Part shown: piece after piece, positions 27,021 to 35,864 of the stretch
Layout of the letters: each line of letters opens with the position of its first letter
Position numbering within the stretch: the stretch's first letter is position 1
Source: Flavobacteriales bacterium
GTDB taxonomy: Bacteria; Bacteroidota; Bacteroidia; Flavobacteriales_F; PHOS-HE28
Length of the DNA: 64,000 bases
Assembly: GCA_016718655.1 (NCBI GenBank)
Contig: JADKCV010000002.1
Coordinates: forward strand, 124,001-188,000
Direction of reading: 5' to 3'
Program-made: the position numbers and the translations under genes
Notes under the pieces: generated by a model
Database searches by the model: none
What the model was told of the DNA's origin: nothing
The model's input: only the letters and a program-made list of their open reading frames with translations

Positions 27021-27986
27021 ATGCATAGAACCCTTACCCGCTGTGTAGTACTGCTCGGCACGTTGACGGCACTGACCGTCACTGACCTGTCAGCACAGTA
27101 TTTCCGGCAATCATCGTATTGGAAGACCCAACGGAACGAACTCTCCTTCGGTTTCGGGATCTCCAACTTTTTGGGGGAACTCGGCGGGCGGAACCAGATC
27201 GGTGCTCCTTTCGTTTGGGACCTTGAGTTCAGCCAGACCCGCCCCGCGGCCAGCTTTTCGTACCGGTACCACGTGGCCAAGAACGTGGCATTGCGGTTGG
27301 GTCTGACCTATGGCGTGTTGGCCGGTAACGACAACCTGACCACCGAGACTTATCGCAAGCTGCGCAACCTCAGCTTCAAATCGGATGTGTATGAACTCCA
27401 AATGGTGTTCGAGTTCCATTTGTACAAGGAGGAGTTGGGCCACGTGTATGACCTACGGGGTGTGAAGGGCACGAAATCGTCACGGGTTGGATTGTACTTC
27501 TTCGGAGGTGTAGGTGCGTTCAATTTCAACCCCAAGGCCCAGTTGAACAATGCATGGGTGGAACTTCAACCCTTGGGCACGGAAGGACAAGGTCTGGAAG
27601 GTGGCCCCGAGCCCTATTCGCTCACCCAGATCTGTATCCCCATGGGTCTAGGCTTGCGCAAGGCCTTGAACAAGCAATGGAGTGTCGGATTGGAATTGCA
27701 GTACACCAAGACGTTCACGGACTATATCGACGACGTCAGCACGAACTACTTTGATAACGATGCCATCGCCGATCGCAGTGGCGCACAGGGAGCGTTCTTG
27801 GCCGATCCCAGTGTTTACGACGCTCGATTCCCCGAATTCGGTTCAGCAGGCCAACAGCGTGGTGATCCGGACGATCTGGATGCGTACTTGTTCCTCAAAG
27901 CCCAGTTGCACTACAAGATCGTCAAGTACCGCAGCGGTTCCAAGAAGTACCGCTCACGTATCCGCCGCCAGAAGATCATCTTCTGA
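27021..27986 (+). CDS. outer-membrane beta-barrel protein (DUF6089/PorG-like)
   Basis: 321 residues with a signal peptide (ending TDLSAQ), then alternating amphipathic strands ending in aromatic residues (ELSFGFGISNFLGELGG, AASFSYRYHVAKNVALRLGLTYG, YELQMVFEFHLY, VGLYFFGGVGAFNFNP, WSVGLELQYTKTFTDYIDDVSTNYFDN). This pattern fits the small outer-membrane barrels called DUF6089, a group that includes the T9SS component PorG. The C-terminus is basic (RYRSGSKKYRSRIRRQKIIF), which is unusual for a barrel end. A T9SS role is only suggested by family resemblance. Confidence 0.65.
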   Translation: MHRTLTRCVVLLGTLTALTVTDLSAQYFRQSSYWKTQRNELSFGFGISNFLGELGGRNQIGAPFVWDLEFSQTRPAASFSYRYHVAKNVALRLGLTYGVLAGNDNLTTETYRKLRNLSFKSDVYELQMVFEFHLYKEELGHVYDLRGVKGTKSSRVGLYFFGGVGAFNFNPKAQLNNAWVELQPLGTEGQGLEGGPEPYSLTQICIPMGLGLRKALNKQWSVGLELQYTKTFTDYIDDVSTNYFDNDAIADRSGAQGAFLADPSVYDARFPEFGSAGQQRGDPDDLDAYLFLKAQLHYKIVKYRSGSKKYRSRIRRQKIIF

Positions 27987-28452
27987 TCGCTCGACATCGG
28001 TAGTTGCGGGGCGGTTGCATTTTCCTTTGTTGTTCTTCGATACGCGCTGGGCTTGTCCCCTGGACCAGGTTCAAGGCATCTCTAGGTCACGTGATCCGGG
28101 CCAATGCAAATGGACCATTCGTGCGCATTCGAATAGGGCGAAGCGATGGTCCGCATAGTCTCCTAAGAACAAGATCCCGTGGTTGTGGTAGGACTACTGT
28201 GGGGACGACCTTAGCCACCTCGGCAGGACGGATGTGATGGTGGTCTCGAGGATCGGAACACCGCTCGGAGGATCGATGCACCACAACCCGACCATGGCTA
28301 TCGGGCATGGCCGAAGCGTGACAGGCGATGCCAGTCATCCATCTCCATGGATGCGTCCTGGATGCGATGGCGCGAGAACAACCTTAGGTCCATCCCGATG
28401 GGATGCCAGTGATCGATATCCCACTGGACCGATACGTGGGGGTGGGAAAGAA
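27987..28452. other. long intergenic stretch without a recognisable gene
   Basis: About 466 nt between a plus-strand barrel gene and the terminator of the minus-strand TPR lipoprotein. Several short inverted repeats occur, such as CCAGTG...CCACTGG near 28407-28426, but I see no tRNA, no known riboswitch and no reading frame with family features. The 83-codon minus frame at 28087-28338 looks random. Confidence 0.5.
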
Positions 28453-28479
28453 GAAGCCCCGGCGGTCGGCCGGGGCTTC
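28453..28479 (-). terminator. intrinsic terminator of the TPR lipoprotein gene
   Basis: An 11-bp perfect stem (28453-28463 with 28469-28479) and 5-nt loop. On the minus strand it is followed by TTCTTTCCC. It lies 19 nt after the stop. Confidence 0.8.
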
Positions 28480-28497
28480 CAAGGGATCACTTTTCGA

Positions 28498-30207
28498 TCA
28501 CTGACCGAGTTGGCCCTTGAAGTTACGGAACTCCAGGTCCTTCATGGCCTTATCACGCAGACTTGCGTCCTTTTGCACGGCGAGCGCGAGGTTGTTACGT
28601 ACGCCGTCCACATTATTCGCACGGGCCGCGATCACAGCAGCCAGGTAGGCCCCCGTCGCACTGTCCTTGTCGCTCGCCTTGTCCAGAATGGCTTGAGCAC
28701 CGCTCACATCACCGCCAAGCATCTTGGCGAGGGCTGCATTCACCGTGTTCATACCCGCCATGTTGCTGCTGGCACTCGCATAGTCACCATTCTGGATGTT
28801 CACCAGACCCATGTTGTACTTCACTTCCGGGCCAGCGCTCATCGCCTTGGCAAAATGCTCAGCAGCCTTCTTACGGTCACCTTTCAGTCGAGCGATGACA
28901 CCCAGGTTGTTGGTGCTTTCAGCGTTGTCCTTGATGGTGATGGCCTTCTGGAATTGCGCTTCGGCTTCAGCCATCTTGTTCTGCATCATGTGGATGTAAC
29001 CCACATTGTTCGCACCACGGTGGTCGTTCGGGAAGATGCGTTCCACTTCCTTATAGATACGCAACTGCTCGTTCATATCGTTCGTGAGGGTGGCCGCGAA
29101 CATCAACTCCTCCACGTTCAACGAGTCCGGCATGGTGCGGCTCATCGCCGTCAACTGCTCATCGGTCTTGCCCACGATCTCATAATTCATGCGCATCTCG
29201 CTGCGACGCAACTGGGGAAGGATGCTCTCACGGATCTCCGTGTAGGTGGCCGCCATGTTCTTGATCTCGGCCTCGCGCTTGCTCACGTCAGGGTACATCT
29301 CCAGCACACGGAGCACCAGCTCCTTGTCGCCTACGCTACTGGACTGCATCGCCTTCTTGAACCCTTCCCAATCCTCGCCGCGAGCGGTGAGGGTGTAGAA
29401 ACCTTCCGCCTTGGCTGCTTCACTCTTCGCGCGACCGAGTTCGCCCTTGGCCCAGCCCATGGCACTCTTGGCGCGGTCATCGGCAAGGTTCTCGTTCAAG
29501 GTGAGCTCCCCTTCCGGACTTGCCCATGCATCGATGGCCAACCCTTTGAGGTTGATGTTCCCTTTCTTCACGAAACCCTTGATGAAGGCCGCCATGTCCT
29601 TGATATCCTGCTCCTTCATCTCGCCTGGACGCACGCTGCTCGAGTTCACTGCGTAGTTCATGACAGCGTCCTGGCTATGGTTGGTCACCCGTACGAACGC
29701 GTCCTTGCTCATCAACACCTTGTCATCGCTGACCATCAAATAGGGCGTCGTAATGACGCCATCGGCGATCTTGATGGCATCGAATGGCATTTCCTTCTTG
29801 CCTTGTTTGCCGAGGATCTTCACCATCAATTCACTCTCGGACATGGACGGTGTGTAGGCCACCTTACCGGTGTAGGAGAACGACTTGCCGCTCTCGTATG
29901 GGATCACGGTGTAGTTGCCGACCGCCTTATCACCTTGGAAACCCACCATCTTGTATGGGGTCTCGCCGCCCGTGTAGGTCAACGTTGGGGTCAACTCGAC
30001 CAAGGCCTTGCGATAGAAATACTTCCCAGGGAAGTTACCGTTGATGCTAACGGCGACGGAGTCACCTTGAACGATCAGGGGATTGGGATCGACCGTGTAC
30101 TTGATGTTCTCAACGTACTTGTTCATCTTTCCCAGACCTCCGCATGCGCTCAACAGGAGCGCGGTGCCGATGGTCAGTGTCATTCCCTTGAGGTGACGCG
30201 TTTCCAT
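28498..30207 (-). CDS. TPR-repeat outer-membrane lipoprotein with OmpA-like segment
   Basis: 569 residues. Lipoprotein signal with lipobox LLSAC (Cys22). The N-terminal half is beta-rich; around residue 240 a segment (GLAIDAWASPEGELTLNENLADDRAKSAM) resembles the N..L..RA pattern of OmpA-like peptidoglycan-binding domains. The C-terminal half is helical with TPR-type pairs (NNVGYIHMMQNKMAEAEAQFQKAITI, NNLGVIARLKGDRKKAAEHFAKAM). It is probably an abundant envelope scaffold that links the outer membrane to peptidoglycan or to partner proteins. The start at 30207 (METRHLKGM) gives a sensible signal; the ATG at 30183 is an alternative. Confidence 0.75.
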   Translation of the reverse strand: METRHLKGMTLTIGTALLLSACGGLGKMNKYVENIKYTVDPNPLIVQGDSVAVSINGNFPGKYFYRKALVELTPTLTYTGGETPYKMVGFQGDKAVGNYTVIPYESGKSFSYTGKVAYTPSMSESELMVKILGKQGKKEMPFDAIKIADGVITTPYLMVSDDKVLMSKDAFVRVTNHSQDAVMNYAVNSSSVRPGEMKEQDIKDMAAFIKGFVKKGNINLKGLAIDAWASPEGELTLNENLADDRAKSAMGWAKGELGRAKSEAAKAEGFYTLTARGEDWEGFKKAMQSSSVGDKELVLRVLEMYPDVSKREAEIKNMAATYTEIRESILPQLRRSEMRMNYEIVGKTDEQLTAMSRTMPDSLNVEELMFAATLTNDMNEQLRIYKEVERIFPNDHRGANNVGYIHMMQNKMAEAEAQFQKAITIKDNAESTNNLGVIARLKGDRKKAAEHFAKAMSAGPEVKYNMGLVNIQNGDYASASSNMAGMNTVNAALAKMLGGDVSGAQAILDKASDKDSATGAYLAAVIAARANNVDGVRNNLALAVQKDASLRDKAMKDLEFRNFKGQLGQ

Positions 30208-30237
30208 GAATGCTGGCGTGTTTCGTGATTTCGGCTG

Positions 30238-30245
30238 CAAGTATA
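30238..30245 (-). promoter_or_regulatory. -7-like element TATACTTG for the TPR lipoprotein
   Basis: Minus-strand near-match to TAnnTTTG, about 30 nt upstream of the ATG at 30207. Confidence 0.35.
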
Positions 30246-30309
30246 ATCACTACCACGGATGCATTGGCCATCCATCGTCGGGTTAGTTCTCCACACGGAC
30301 CGGTGCGCA

Positions 30310-30972
30310 TCACAGTACGACGGACCGGTATCCCGGCTCCATCGGTTCGTCGATCAGGTCAAGGATCGCCTGGTATGACCGCTTATCCTGCAACAGGTCG
30401 TGTAGTCCGATATCCACGACCAACACCCGAGAACCCGAGGTCTTCTGCAAATGGTCCAAATAACGTTCTTGCAACTGCTCCAAGTAGTCGGTCTGGATCG
30501 CGCTTTCATAACTCCGGCCGCGCTGGGCGATCCGTTGTAATACGCGCTCCATGGGAAGGTGGAGGTAGACGATGAGCTCTGGACGGGGCAGGTCGGCATA
30601 CATGATCCGGTACAGGTCCAGGAAAAGAGCGTACTCGTCCGCGTTGAGCGTGACGCTTGCGAAGACCAAGGATTTCCCGAGGGAATAATCGGCGACAGTG
30701 CGGGGCACGAACAGGTCCTGCTCCGTGATACGCTTGAGTTGGTGGTATCGCTGGGCAAGGAAGGATAGCTCCACCGAGAACCCGTATCGCTCCGGCTCCG
30801 CATAGAAGCGGGGTAGGAACGGGTTCTCCTCGAACTCCTCCAATACCTGACGTGCGCCACGTTCGTTGGCCAACCGCTTGCAAAGCGTGGTCTTTCCAGC
30901 CCCTATGAGGCCCTCCACAGCGATGTAATCGTAACGAAAGGGCCGCTCCGGGACCGATGCGGGGATGTTCAT
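30310..30972 (-). CDS. deoxynucleoside kinase
   Basis: 220 residues. P-loop IAVEGLIGAGKTT near residue 18, then the dNK-type segment EEFEENPFLPRFYAEPERYGFSVELSFLAQRYHQ, the Asp-Arg-like motif VPRTVADYSLGKSLVFA and the lid region RIAQRGRSYES. It phosphorylates deoxynucleosides for salvage; base preference is not clear. The ATG overlaps the folK stop (TGATG), giving a coupled folK-kinase pair. A second, divergent member of the family is at 36732-37451. Confidence 0.9.
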   Translation of the reverse strand: MNIPASVPERPFRYDYIAVEGLIGAGKTTLCKRLANERGARQVLEEFEENPFLPRFYAEPERYGFSVELSFLAQRYHQLKRITEQDLFVPRTVADYSLGKSLVFASVTLNADEYALFLDLYRIMYADLPRPELIVYLHLPMERVLQRIAQRGRSYESAIQTDYLEQLQERYLDHLQKTSGSRVLVVDIGLHDLLQDKRSYQAILDLIDEPMEPGYRSVVL

Positions 30973-31448
30973 GTTCGACCTTGAAGTTCGTTCAAGAGCT
31001 GCAACACGGTCAGGCCCAGGACCGGGTGCAACTGATCAGGACATAGGTCGGCCGCTGGAGCGAGGGCGAACGCCCGTTCGTGCATGCGCGGATGAGGCAG
31101 GTCGATGTGTTCACTACGCAGCACCAGGCCCTCCACCATGAGCACGTCGATGTCAATGGTCCGTGGAGCGTAACGATCAGCTCCGGCTCGCACCCGACCC
31201 AGTTCCCGTTCAATGGCCAAGGCAGTGGCCATGATCCCATCAGGGGTGTTGTTCGTCCTGATGAGCACGGCCCGGTTCAGGAACAAGCGGTGGTCCTGGA
31301 AGCCCCACGGTTCGGTCCAATGATCACGACTGGCCCGAGGGGTCTGACCGAATGCTTCACCCAATCGCTGGGTGGCCCGGTCCACGAACCAGCGAGGATC
31401 CTCCAGATCGCCACCCAGTAGGAACAACACCCAACGACCCTCGCTCAT
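30969..31448 (-). CDS. folK: 2-amino-4-hydroxy-6-hydroxymethyldihydropteridine pyrophosphokinase
   Basis: Folate biosynthesis enzyme that transfers pyrophosphate from ATP to 6-hydroxymethyl-7,8-dihydropterin. 159 residues from the ATG at 31448. The signature RTIDIDVLMVEGLVLRSEHIDLPHPRMHERAFALAPAADL is complete. The usual N-terminal GSNLGD is replaced by LLGGDLEDPRWFV, a minor difference. WGFQDHRLFLNRAVLI supplies the aromatic and Asn residues of the pterin pocket. It is the first gene of the folK-deoxynucleoside kinase operon and is divergent from sppA. Confidence 0.92.
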   Translation of the reverse strand: MSEGRWVLFLLGGDLEDPRWFVDRATQRLGEAFGQTPRASRDHWTEPWGFQDHRLFLNRAVLIRTNNTPDGIMATALAIERELGRVRAGADRYAPRTIDIDVLMVEGLVLRSEHIDLPHPRMHERAFALAPAADLCPDQLHPVLGLTVLQLLNELQGRT

Positions 31449-31454
31449 GGTGGC

Positions 31455-31462
31455 CAAAGCTA
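31455..31462 (-). promoter_or_regulatory. -7 promoter element TAGCTTTG for folK
   Basis: Exact TAnnTTTG on the minus strand, ending 6 nt before the folK ATG at 31448. Confidence 0.6.
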
Positions 31463-31534
31463 TCGTTGAAGACCTTTCTTCCTGCTCCCGACCCGCTCAT
31501 GTGATCGCAACGACCATACAACTTGCTCAGCCTC

Positions 31535-31542
31535 TAGTTTTG
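31535..31542 (+). promoter_or_regulatory. -7 promoter element TAGTTTTG for sppA
   Basis: Exact TAnnTTTG match, 26 nt before the ATG at 31569. The nearby ATG at 31556 is out of frame. Confidence 0.6.
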
Positions 31543-31568
31543 ACGCTGCCCTACCATGGGCACCACAC

Positions 31569-33359
31569 ATGCGTCAGTTCCTGAAATTCATGCTCGCCTC
31601 CATGCTCGGCACGTTGCTGGTCGGGGTCGTGCTCATCTTCCTGTTCATCGGCATGATCGCCGCATTGGGTGCTAGCGTGGCCATGCAAGGCAAGCCCGCA
31701 CCCATCTCCGAACGTTCCGTGCTCCACATCAAATTGGACAAGCCCGTGGTGGACCGTGGTAGCAAGGACCAGTTCGACCTGGACATGGGTCCCTTCAGTT
31801 CCGTCAGCCAACTGGGGCTGAACCAGATCCTGGCGAGTTTGGAGCACGCCAAGACCGATGATCGCATAGCGGGCATCTTCCTTGACCTCACCTATGTGGA
31901 TGCGGGATATGCCACGATGCGCGAGATCCGGGAGAAGCTTGTCGAATTCAAGAAGGAGAGCGGCAAACCCGTGATCGCGTTCAGCGACACGTATACACAA
32001 GGCACGTATTACCTGGCAACTGCCGCGGACTCCATCTACTTGCAACCCAAGGGCGACCTGGACCACCGTGGGCTCCGCAGCGAATACATGTTCTTCAAGG
32101 GCATGTTCGAGAAGCTCGACATCGATGTGCAGTTCATCCGGGGGCGCAACAACAAGTTCAAGAGCTTCGGGGAGATGTACACCGAAGACCATATGAGCCC
32201 TGCGAACCGGGAGCAGAACCGGATGATCCTGGCCGGTCTTTGGAAGGAACATCTGGACGCCATCGGCCAACACACGGGCCTGAGCCACGCCGATCTGGAC
32301 CGGATGGCTGAACAATTGGATGTCCGCAATGCGGAAGATGCCGCGGAGCGTGGCCTCGTGACCGGGCTGAAATACCGTGATGAGGTGCTGGACGTGCTGA
32401 AGCGCAGTATGGACATGCCCACCGACGAGGATGTGGAAGTAGCCGAATTGCAGAAGTATGCCCGGACGGTCCCGGATGAACGCACTGGCAAATTGAACTC
32501 CAAGTTGGCCGTGATCTATGCCGAAGGCAGTATCATGACCGGCAAGAGCGAGGATGGCACCATCGGGAGCACCTCCTTGGCCGCCACCATCCGTGAAGCA
32601 CGTGAGGACTCCTCCATCAAGGCGATCGTGCTCAGGGTGAACAGCCCGGGTGGAAGTGGATTGGCCAGCGATGTGATCTGGAGGGAGGTGGACCTGGCCA
32701 AGCGTGTGAAGCCCGTGGTGGTGAGCATGGGTGACGTGGCAGCCAGCGGCGGCTACTACATCAGCGCCCCGGCCACGCGCATCTTCGCAGAACCCACCAC
32801 CATCACCGGCTCCATCGGCGTATTCGGTATGATACCCAACATGAAGGGGTTCTTCAATAACAAGCTCGGCATCACGTTCGATGGCGAGAAGACCCATAAG
32901 TACGCTGATATGATGACCGTGTCACGCCCCCTTTCCGAGGAGGAACTGGCGATCGTCCAGGACTATGTGGATGAGTTCTACGACGGGTTCAAGGAGCGCG
33001 TGGCCGAGGGACGAAAAATGACCGTGGCCCAAGTGGACAGTATCGGGCAGGGTCGGGTCTGGACCGGAGGGGATGCCTTGCGCCTGGGCCTTGTGGATGA
33101 ACTGGGAGGGTTGGAAGCGGCCAAGACCAGTGCGGCAGAACTTGCTGGTATGAGCGACTATCGCGTGGTGGAACTACCGAAGCAGAAGGAGCTGATCGAG
33201 CAGTTGCTGGAGGACTTGAACATGCAGGCCAGCATGTGGGTGGCCAGCACTTGGATGGGCGAGGATGTCGAGCTGCTCAAGCAGTTCAAACGTGCCAAGG
33301 ACGCCAAGGAGCACTTTGGCATACAGGCCCGAATGCCATACGACATCGTCATCCACTGA
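31569..33359 (+). CDS. sppA: signal peptide peptidase SppA, 67K type
   Basis: 596 residues: one N-terminal membrane segment and two tandem ClpP-like domains, as in the long form of SppA. The Ser/Lys dyad is visible as Ser393 in DVAASGGYYIS of the second domain and Lys198 in NNKFKSFGEMYT of the first. NSPGGSG and TITGSIGVFG complete the active-site shell. It degrades cleaved signal peptides in the membrane from the periplasmic side. It stands alone between a divergent folK and a terminator 18 nt after its stop. Confidence 0.93.
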   Translation: MRQFLKFMLASMLGTLLVGVVLIFLFIGMIAALGASVAMQGKPAPISERSVLHIKLDKPVVDRGSKDQFDLDMGPFSSVSQLGLNQILASLEHAKTDDRIAGIFLDLTYVDAGYATMREIREKLVEFKKESGKPVIAFSDTYTQGTYYLATAADSIYLQPKGDLDHRGLRSEYMFFKGMFEKLDIDVQFIRGRNNKFKSFGEMYTEDHMSPANREQNRMILAGLWKEHLDAIGQHTGLSHADLDRMAEQLDVRNAEDAAERGLVTGLKYRDEVLDVLKRSMDMPTDEDVEVAELQKYARTVPDERTGKLNSKLAVIYAEGSIMTGKSEDGTIGSTSLAATIREAREDSSIKAIVLRVNSPGGSGLASDVIWREVDLAKRVKPVVVSMGDVAASGGYYISAPATRIFAEPTTITGSIGVFGMIPNMKGFFNNKLGITFDGEKTHKYADMMTVSRPLSEEELAIVQDYVDEFYDGFKERVAEGRKMTVAQVDSIGQGRVWTGGDALRLGLVDELGGLEAAKTSAAELAGMSDYRVVELPKQKELIEQLLEDLNMQASMWVASTWMGEDVELLKQFKRAKDAKEHFGIQARMPYDIVIH

Positions 33360-33377
33360 GGGTACATTGTATATGCA

Positions 33378-33414
33378 GAACGCCCCGATACCCGTTGCCG
33401 GGATCGGGGCGTTC
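33378..33414. terminator. bidirectional terminator between sppA and the DUF2797 gene
   Basis: A 12-bp perfect stem (33378-33389 with 33403-33414), extended inside by CCC/GGG after a bulged A. The two genes converge here. Confidence 0.75.
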
Positions 33415-33479
33415 CGTTGCCCTAACGATCATTTCACTGACCAAAACCTACCTGTACAACGGCAGTTGTTCCGGATAGG

Positions 33480-34292
33480 TTACACACGAGCGACATTTTC
33501 GCGAACCACGTGCACACCACTGTGCGATCGAACGTTCAGCACGCGCCCATCCTCCCACATGAGGTACTGCCCTTTCAGCCCGACCAATCTTCCGGTGAGT
33601 AAGGGGTCCTTCGTCAAGTTCACACTGGTGACCTTGGCCGGATGATCCACTACCGGATAGTGCAGGTGTTGCGCTGTGGCGTCGGTCACCAGGTGTTCCC
33701 GCAGGTCACCGGACACCTGCTCGAAGGCCCGATCGCGCGCAAGTAGCAACAGTTCATCCGACGGATCGACCTTCTTCAACATGGCGCGCCAATTGGTCCG
33801 GTCGGCCATGACGTTCTTGATGGCCACTTCCAACGCACCGGCCAATTGCCGGTAGGGCACGCGTGCAATGATCAGCGCCGCGACGGCACCTTGATCGACC
33901 CATCGGGTGGGCACCTGGGTGCTGCGGGTGACCCCGACCTTCACATCCCCCGTGTAGCTCAGGTAGACCACATGTTCGGTGGCATGGTGCGCACGCTCCC
34001 ACTCCGGATCACGACCACCGCCCAGATGTGCTTGACAGAGTTCCGGGCGCACGATGCACTCGGAAGCCTCGGGCGCGCTCTGCAAACAGGGGAAGCAGAA
34101 CCCTTGGCCATAGTGCTTCTTCACGCGGCGCCCACACACGATACAGCTCAATACTCCGGTGGCACGCAAACCGAACGGCATGCCCACCAGTTCGTTCATC
34201 GCTATCCGCTCACCCTCCACGACGAGGGTGTATCGCACCCGATCATCCTCCACCTCCACAGGCATCTTGTTCAGGGCCGTTCCGTCGTTCAT
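33480..34292 (-). CDS. DUF2797 protein with zinc ribbon and GIY-YIG-like core
   Basis: 270 residues. Cysteine pairs (CIVCGRR, CFPCLQ, later CIVRPELC) suggest a zinc-binding N-terminal part. The central segment HVVYLSYTGDVKVGVTRSTQVPTRWVDQGA resembles the first strands of a GIY-YIG nuclease fold and is typical of DUF2797. The C-terminal part ends with a beta-rich region (GRLVGLKGQYLMWEDGRVLNVRSHSGVHV). The family has no established function; DNA or RNA processing is a guess from the fold. It is divergent from the GH3 gene and convergent with sppA. Confidence 0.75.
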   Translation of the reverse strand: MNDGTALNKMPVEVEDDRVRYTLVVEGERIAMNELVGMPFGLRATGVLSCIVCGRRVKKHYGQGFCFPCLQSAPEASECIVRPELCQAHLGGGRDPEWERAHHATEHVVYLSYTGDVKVGVTRSTQVPTRWVDQGAVAALIIARVPYRQLAGALEVAIKNVMADRTNWRAMLKKVDPSDELLLLARDRAFEQVSGDLREHLVTDATAQHLHYPVVDHPAKVTSVNLTKDPLLTGRLVGLKGQYLMWEDGRVLNVRSHSGVHVVRENVARV

Positions 34293-34352
34293 ACCGAAGT
34301 GTGCTTATATTTTGGGCTGAAGGTAACCGCGGCCCCATCTTCGCAACCTCCC

Positions 34353-35864
34353 ATGCCCGTCAACGCCCTGTTCTCCTTCCTGATCAAGAAACGGCTCCAG
34401 CAGATCGAGCTGTTTCGCGACCATCCGCGATTGACGCAATTGGAGATGTTCCACTCACTGATCCAACAGGCGAAGTACACCGAGTGGGGGCGCAAGTACG
34501 ATTACAGCACGATCAGCGATCCCGATCAGTATCGGGAGCGACTACCGCTGCAGGACTATGAAGGGGTGAAGCCCTATGTACAGCGCATGCGGAAAGGGGA
34601 ACAGAACCTCATCTGGCCCACGGACATCCGTTGGTTCGCCAAGAGCAGCGGCACCACGAGCGATCGTAGCAAGTTCATCCCGGTGAGCCGTGAAGCGTTG
34701 GAGGACTGTCACTACAAGGGCGGCAAGGACCTGATCGCATTGCACTATCAGCAATTCCCGGAGAGCAAGCTGTACCAAGGAATGAGCCTGGTGGTGGGTG
34801 GCAGCAGCAACATCGAGCAACTGCGCACCGATGCCTACAGCGGTGACCTTTCCGCCATCATCATCCGGAACCTGCCCTTGTGGGTGGAGGTGCGACGGAC
34901 CCCGGTGATCGAAACGGCGCTGTTGGACAACTGGGAGGTGAAGATCGAGAAGATGGCACGGGAGACCATGCGCGAGGATGTCAGGTGCATCGCGGGTGTG
35001 CCCAGTTGGACCTTGGTGTTGCTCAAGCGCATCTTGGAGATCACTGGTAAACGTAACATCCTGGAGGTATGGCCCGGGCTGGAGCTGTTCATGCATGGCG
35101 GCGTCAGCTTCCGTCCGTATCGTGCCCAGTTCGAGCAACTCATCCCTTCGGCGAGTATGAACTACCTGGAGAGCTACAATGCCTCCGAAGGGCATTTTGC
35201 CGTGCAGGACCGGCGTGGCGCCGATGATATGCTCCTGATGCTGGACTACGGCATCTTCTACGAATTCCTTCCGCTCGACCGAATGGGGTCCCCATCACCC
35301 AGCACCCTGCTTCTCCATGAGGTGGAGGTCGGTGTCCAGTACGCGTTGGTGATCAGCACCAACAGTGGCCTGTGGCGCTATATGCCCGGGGATACCGTAC
35401 GGTTCACCAGTGTGAAGCCCTATCGCATCCAGGTCAGCGGTCGCACGAAGAGCTTCATCAATGCGTTCGGCGAGGAATTGATCGTGGATAATGCGGACCG
35501 TGGCATGGAAGCCGCTTGCGCAGCCACGGGGGCGGTCATCAGTGAGTACACTGCCGGTCCCGTGTACATGGATGAAGCGGCGCGAGGCGGACATGAATGG
35601 GTCGTGGAGTTCGCAACGCCACCCGATGATCTGGCGCGGTTCGTGCACGTGATGGATGCCACCATGCGTGCCCACAACTCCGACTACGACGCCAAGCGCA
35701 AGGGCGACATGGCTTTGAGGCCCCCCGTGGTGCATCATGTGGCACCCGGAACGTTCCATGTCTGGCTGAAACAACGGGGGAAGCTCGGCGGACAGAACAA
35801 GGTGCCCCGGCTGAGCAACGATCGGGTCATCGTGGAATCCATTCTGAAGCTGGAGGCCGTATGA
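34353..35864 (+). CDS. GH3-family acyl adenylase
   Basis: 503 residues of the GH3 (auxin-responsive promoter) family, ANL-type enzymes that adenylate a carboxylic acid and join it to an amino acid or other nucleophile. The three nucleotide-binding motifs are visible: SSGTTSDRSKFIPVS near residue 98, YLESYNASEGHFAVQ in the middle and YMPGDTVRFTS later. Bacterial members are common in Bacteroidota, but substrates are largely unknown. The start at 34353 (MPVNALFSFLIKKRL) is chosen; the upstream frame runs through the neighbouring gene. A near-match promoter (TATATTTT, 34306-34313) precedes it. The stop overlaps the next gene by ATGA. Confidence 0.88.
   Translation: MPVNALFSFLIKKRLQQIELFRDHPRLTQLEMFHSLIQQAKYTEWGRKYDYSTISDPDQYRERLPLQDYEGVKPYVQRMRKGEQNLIWPTDIRWFAKSSGTTSDRSKFIPVSREALEDCHYKGGKDLIALHYQQFPESKLYQGMSLVVGGSSNIEQLRTDAYSGDLSAIIIRNLPLWVEVRRTPVIETALLDNWEVKIEKMARETMREDVRCIAGVPSWTLVLLKRILEITGKRNILEVWPGLELFMHGGVSFRPYRAQFEQLIPSASMNYLESYNASEGHFAVQDRRGADDMLLMLDYGIFYEFLPLDRMGSPSPSTLLLHEVEVGVQYALVISTNSGLWRYMPGDTVRFTSVKPYRIQVSGRTKSFINAFGEELIVDNADRGMEAACAATGAVISEYTAGPVYMDEAARGGHEWVVEFATPPDDLARFVHVMDATMRAHNSDYDAKRKGDMALRPPVVHHVAPGTFHVWLKQRGKLGGQNKVPRLSNDRVIVESILKLEAV

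Noticed and set aside
28087..28338. An 83-codon minus-strand ORF in the long intergenic gap
   Set aside because: No family features, no promoter element, and composition like a random open frame.
28234..30228. A 664-codon plus-strand frame opposite the TPR lipoprotein
   Set aside because: The minus-strand gene has a lipobox, TPR repeats and a terminator; the plus-strand product is rich in His and Leu without family features.
31551..32897. A 448-codon minus-strand frame opposite sppA
   Set aside because: SppA is certain on the plus strand and the antisense product has no domain features.
33846..34352. Longer GH3 protein starting at 33846
   Set aside because: The extra 169 codons lie opposite the DUF2797 gene; family similarity starts at 34353.
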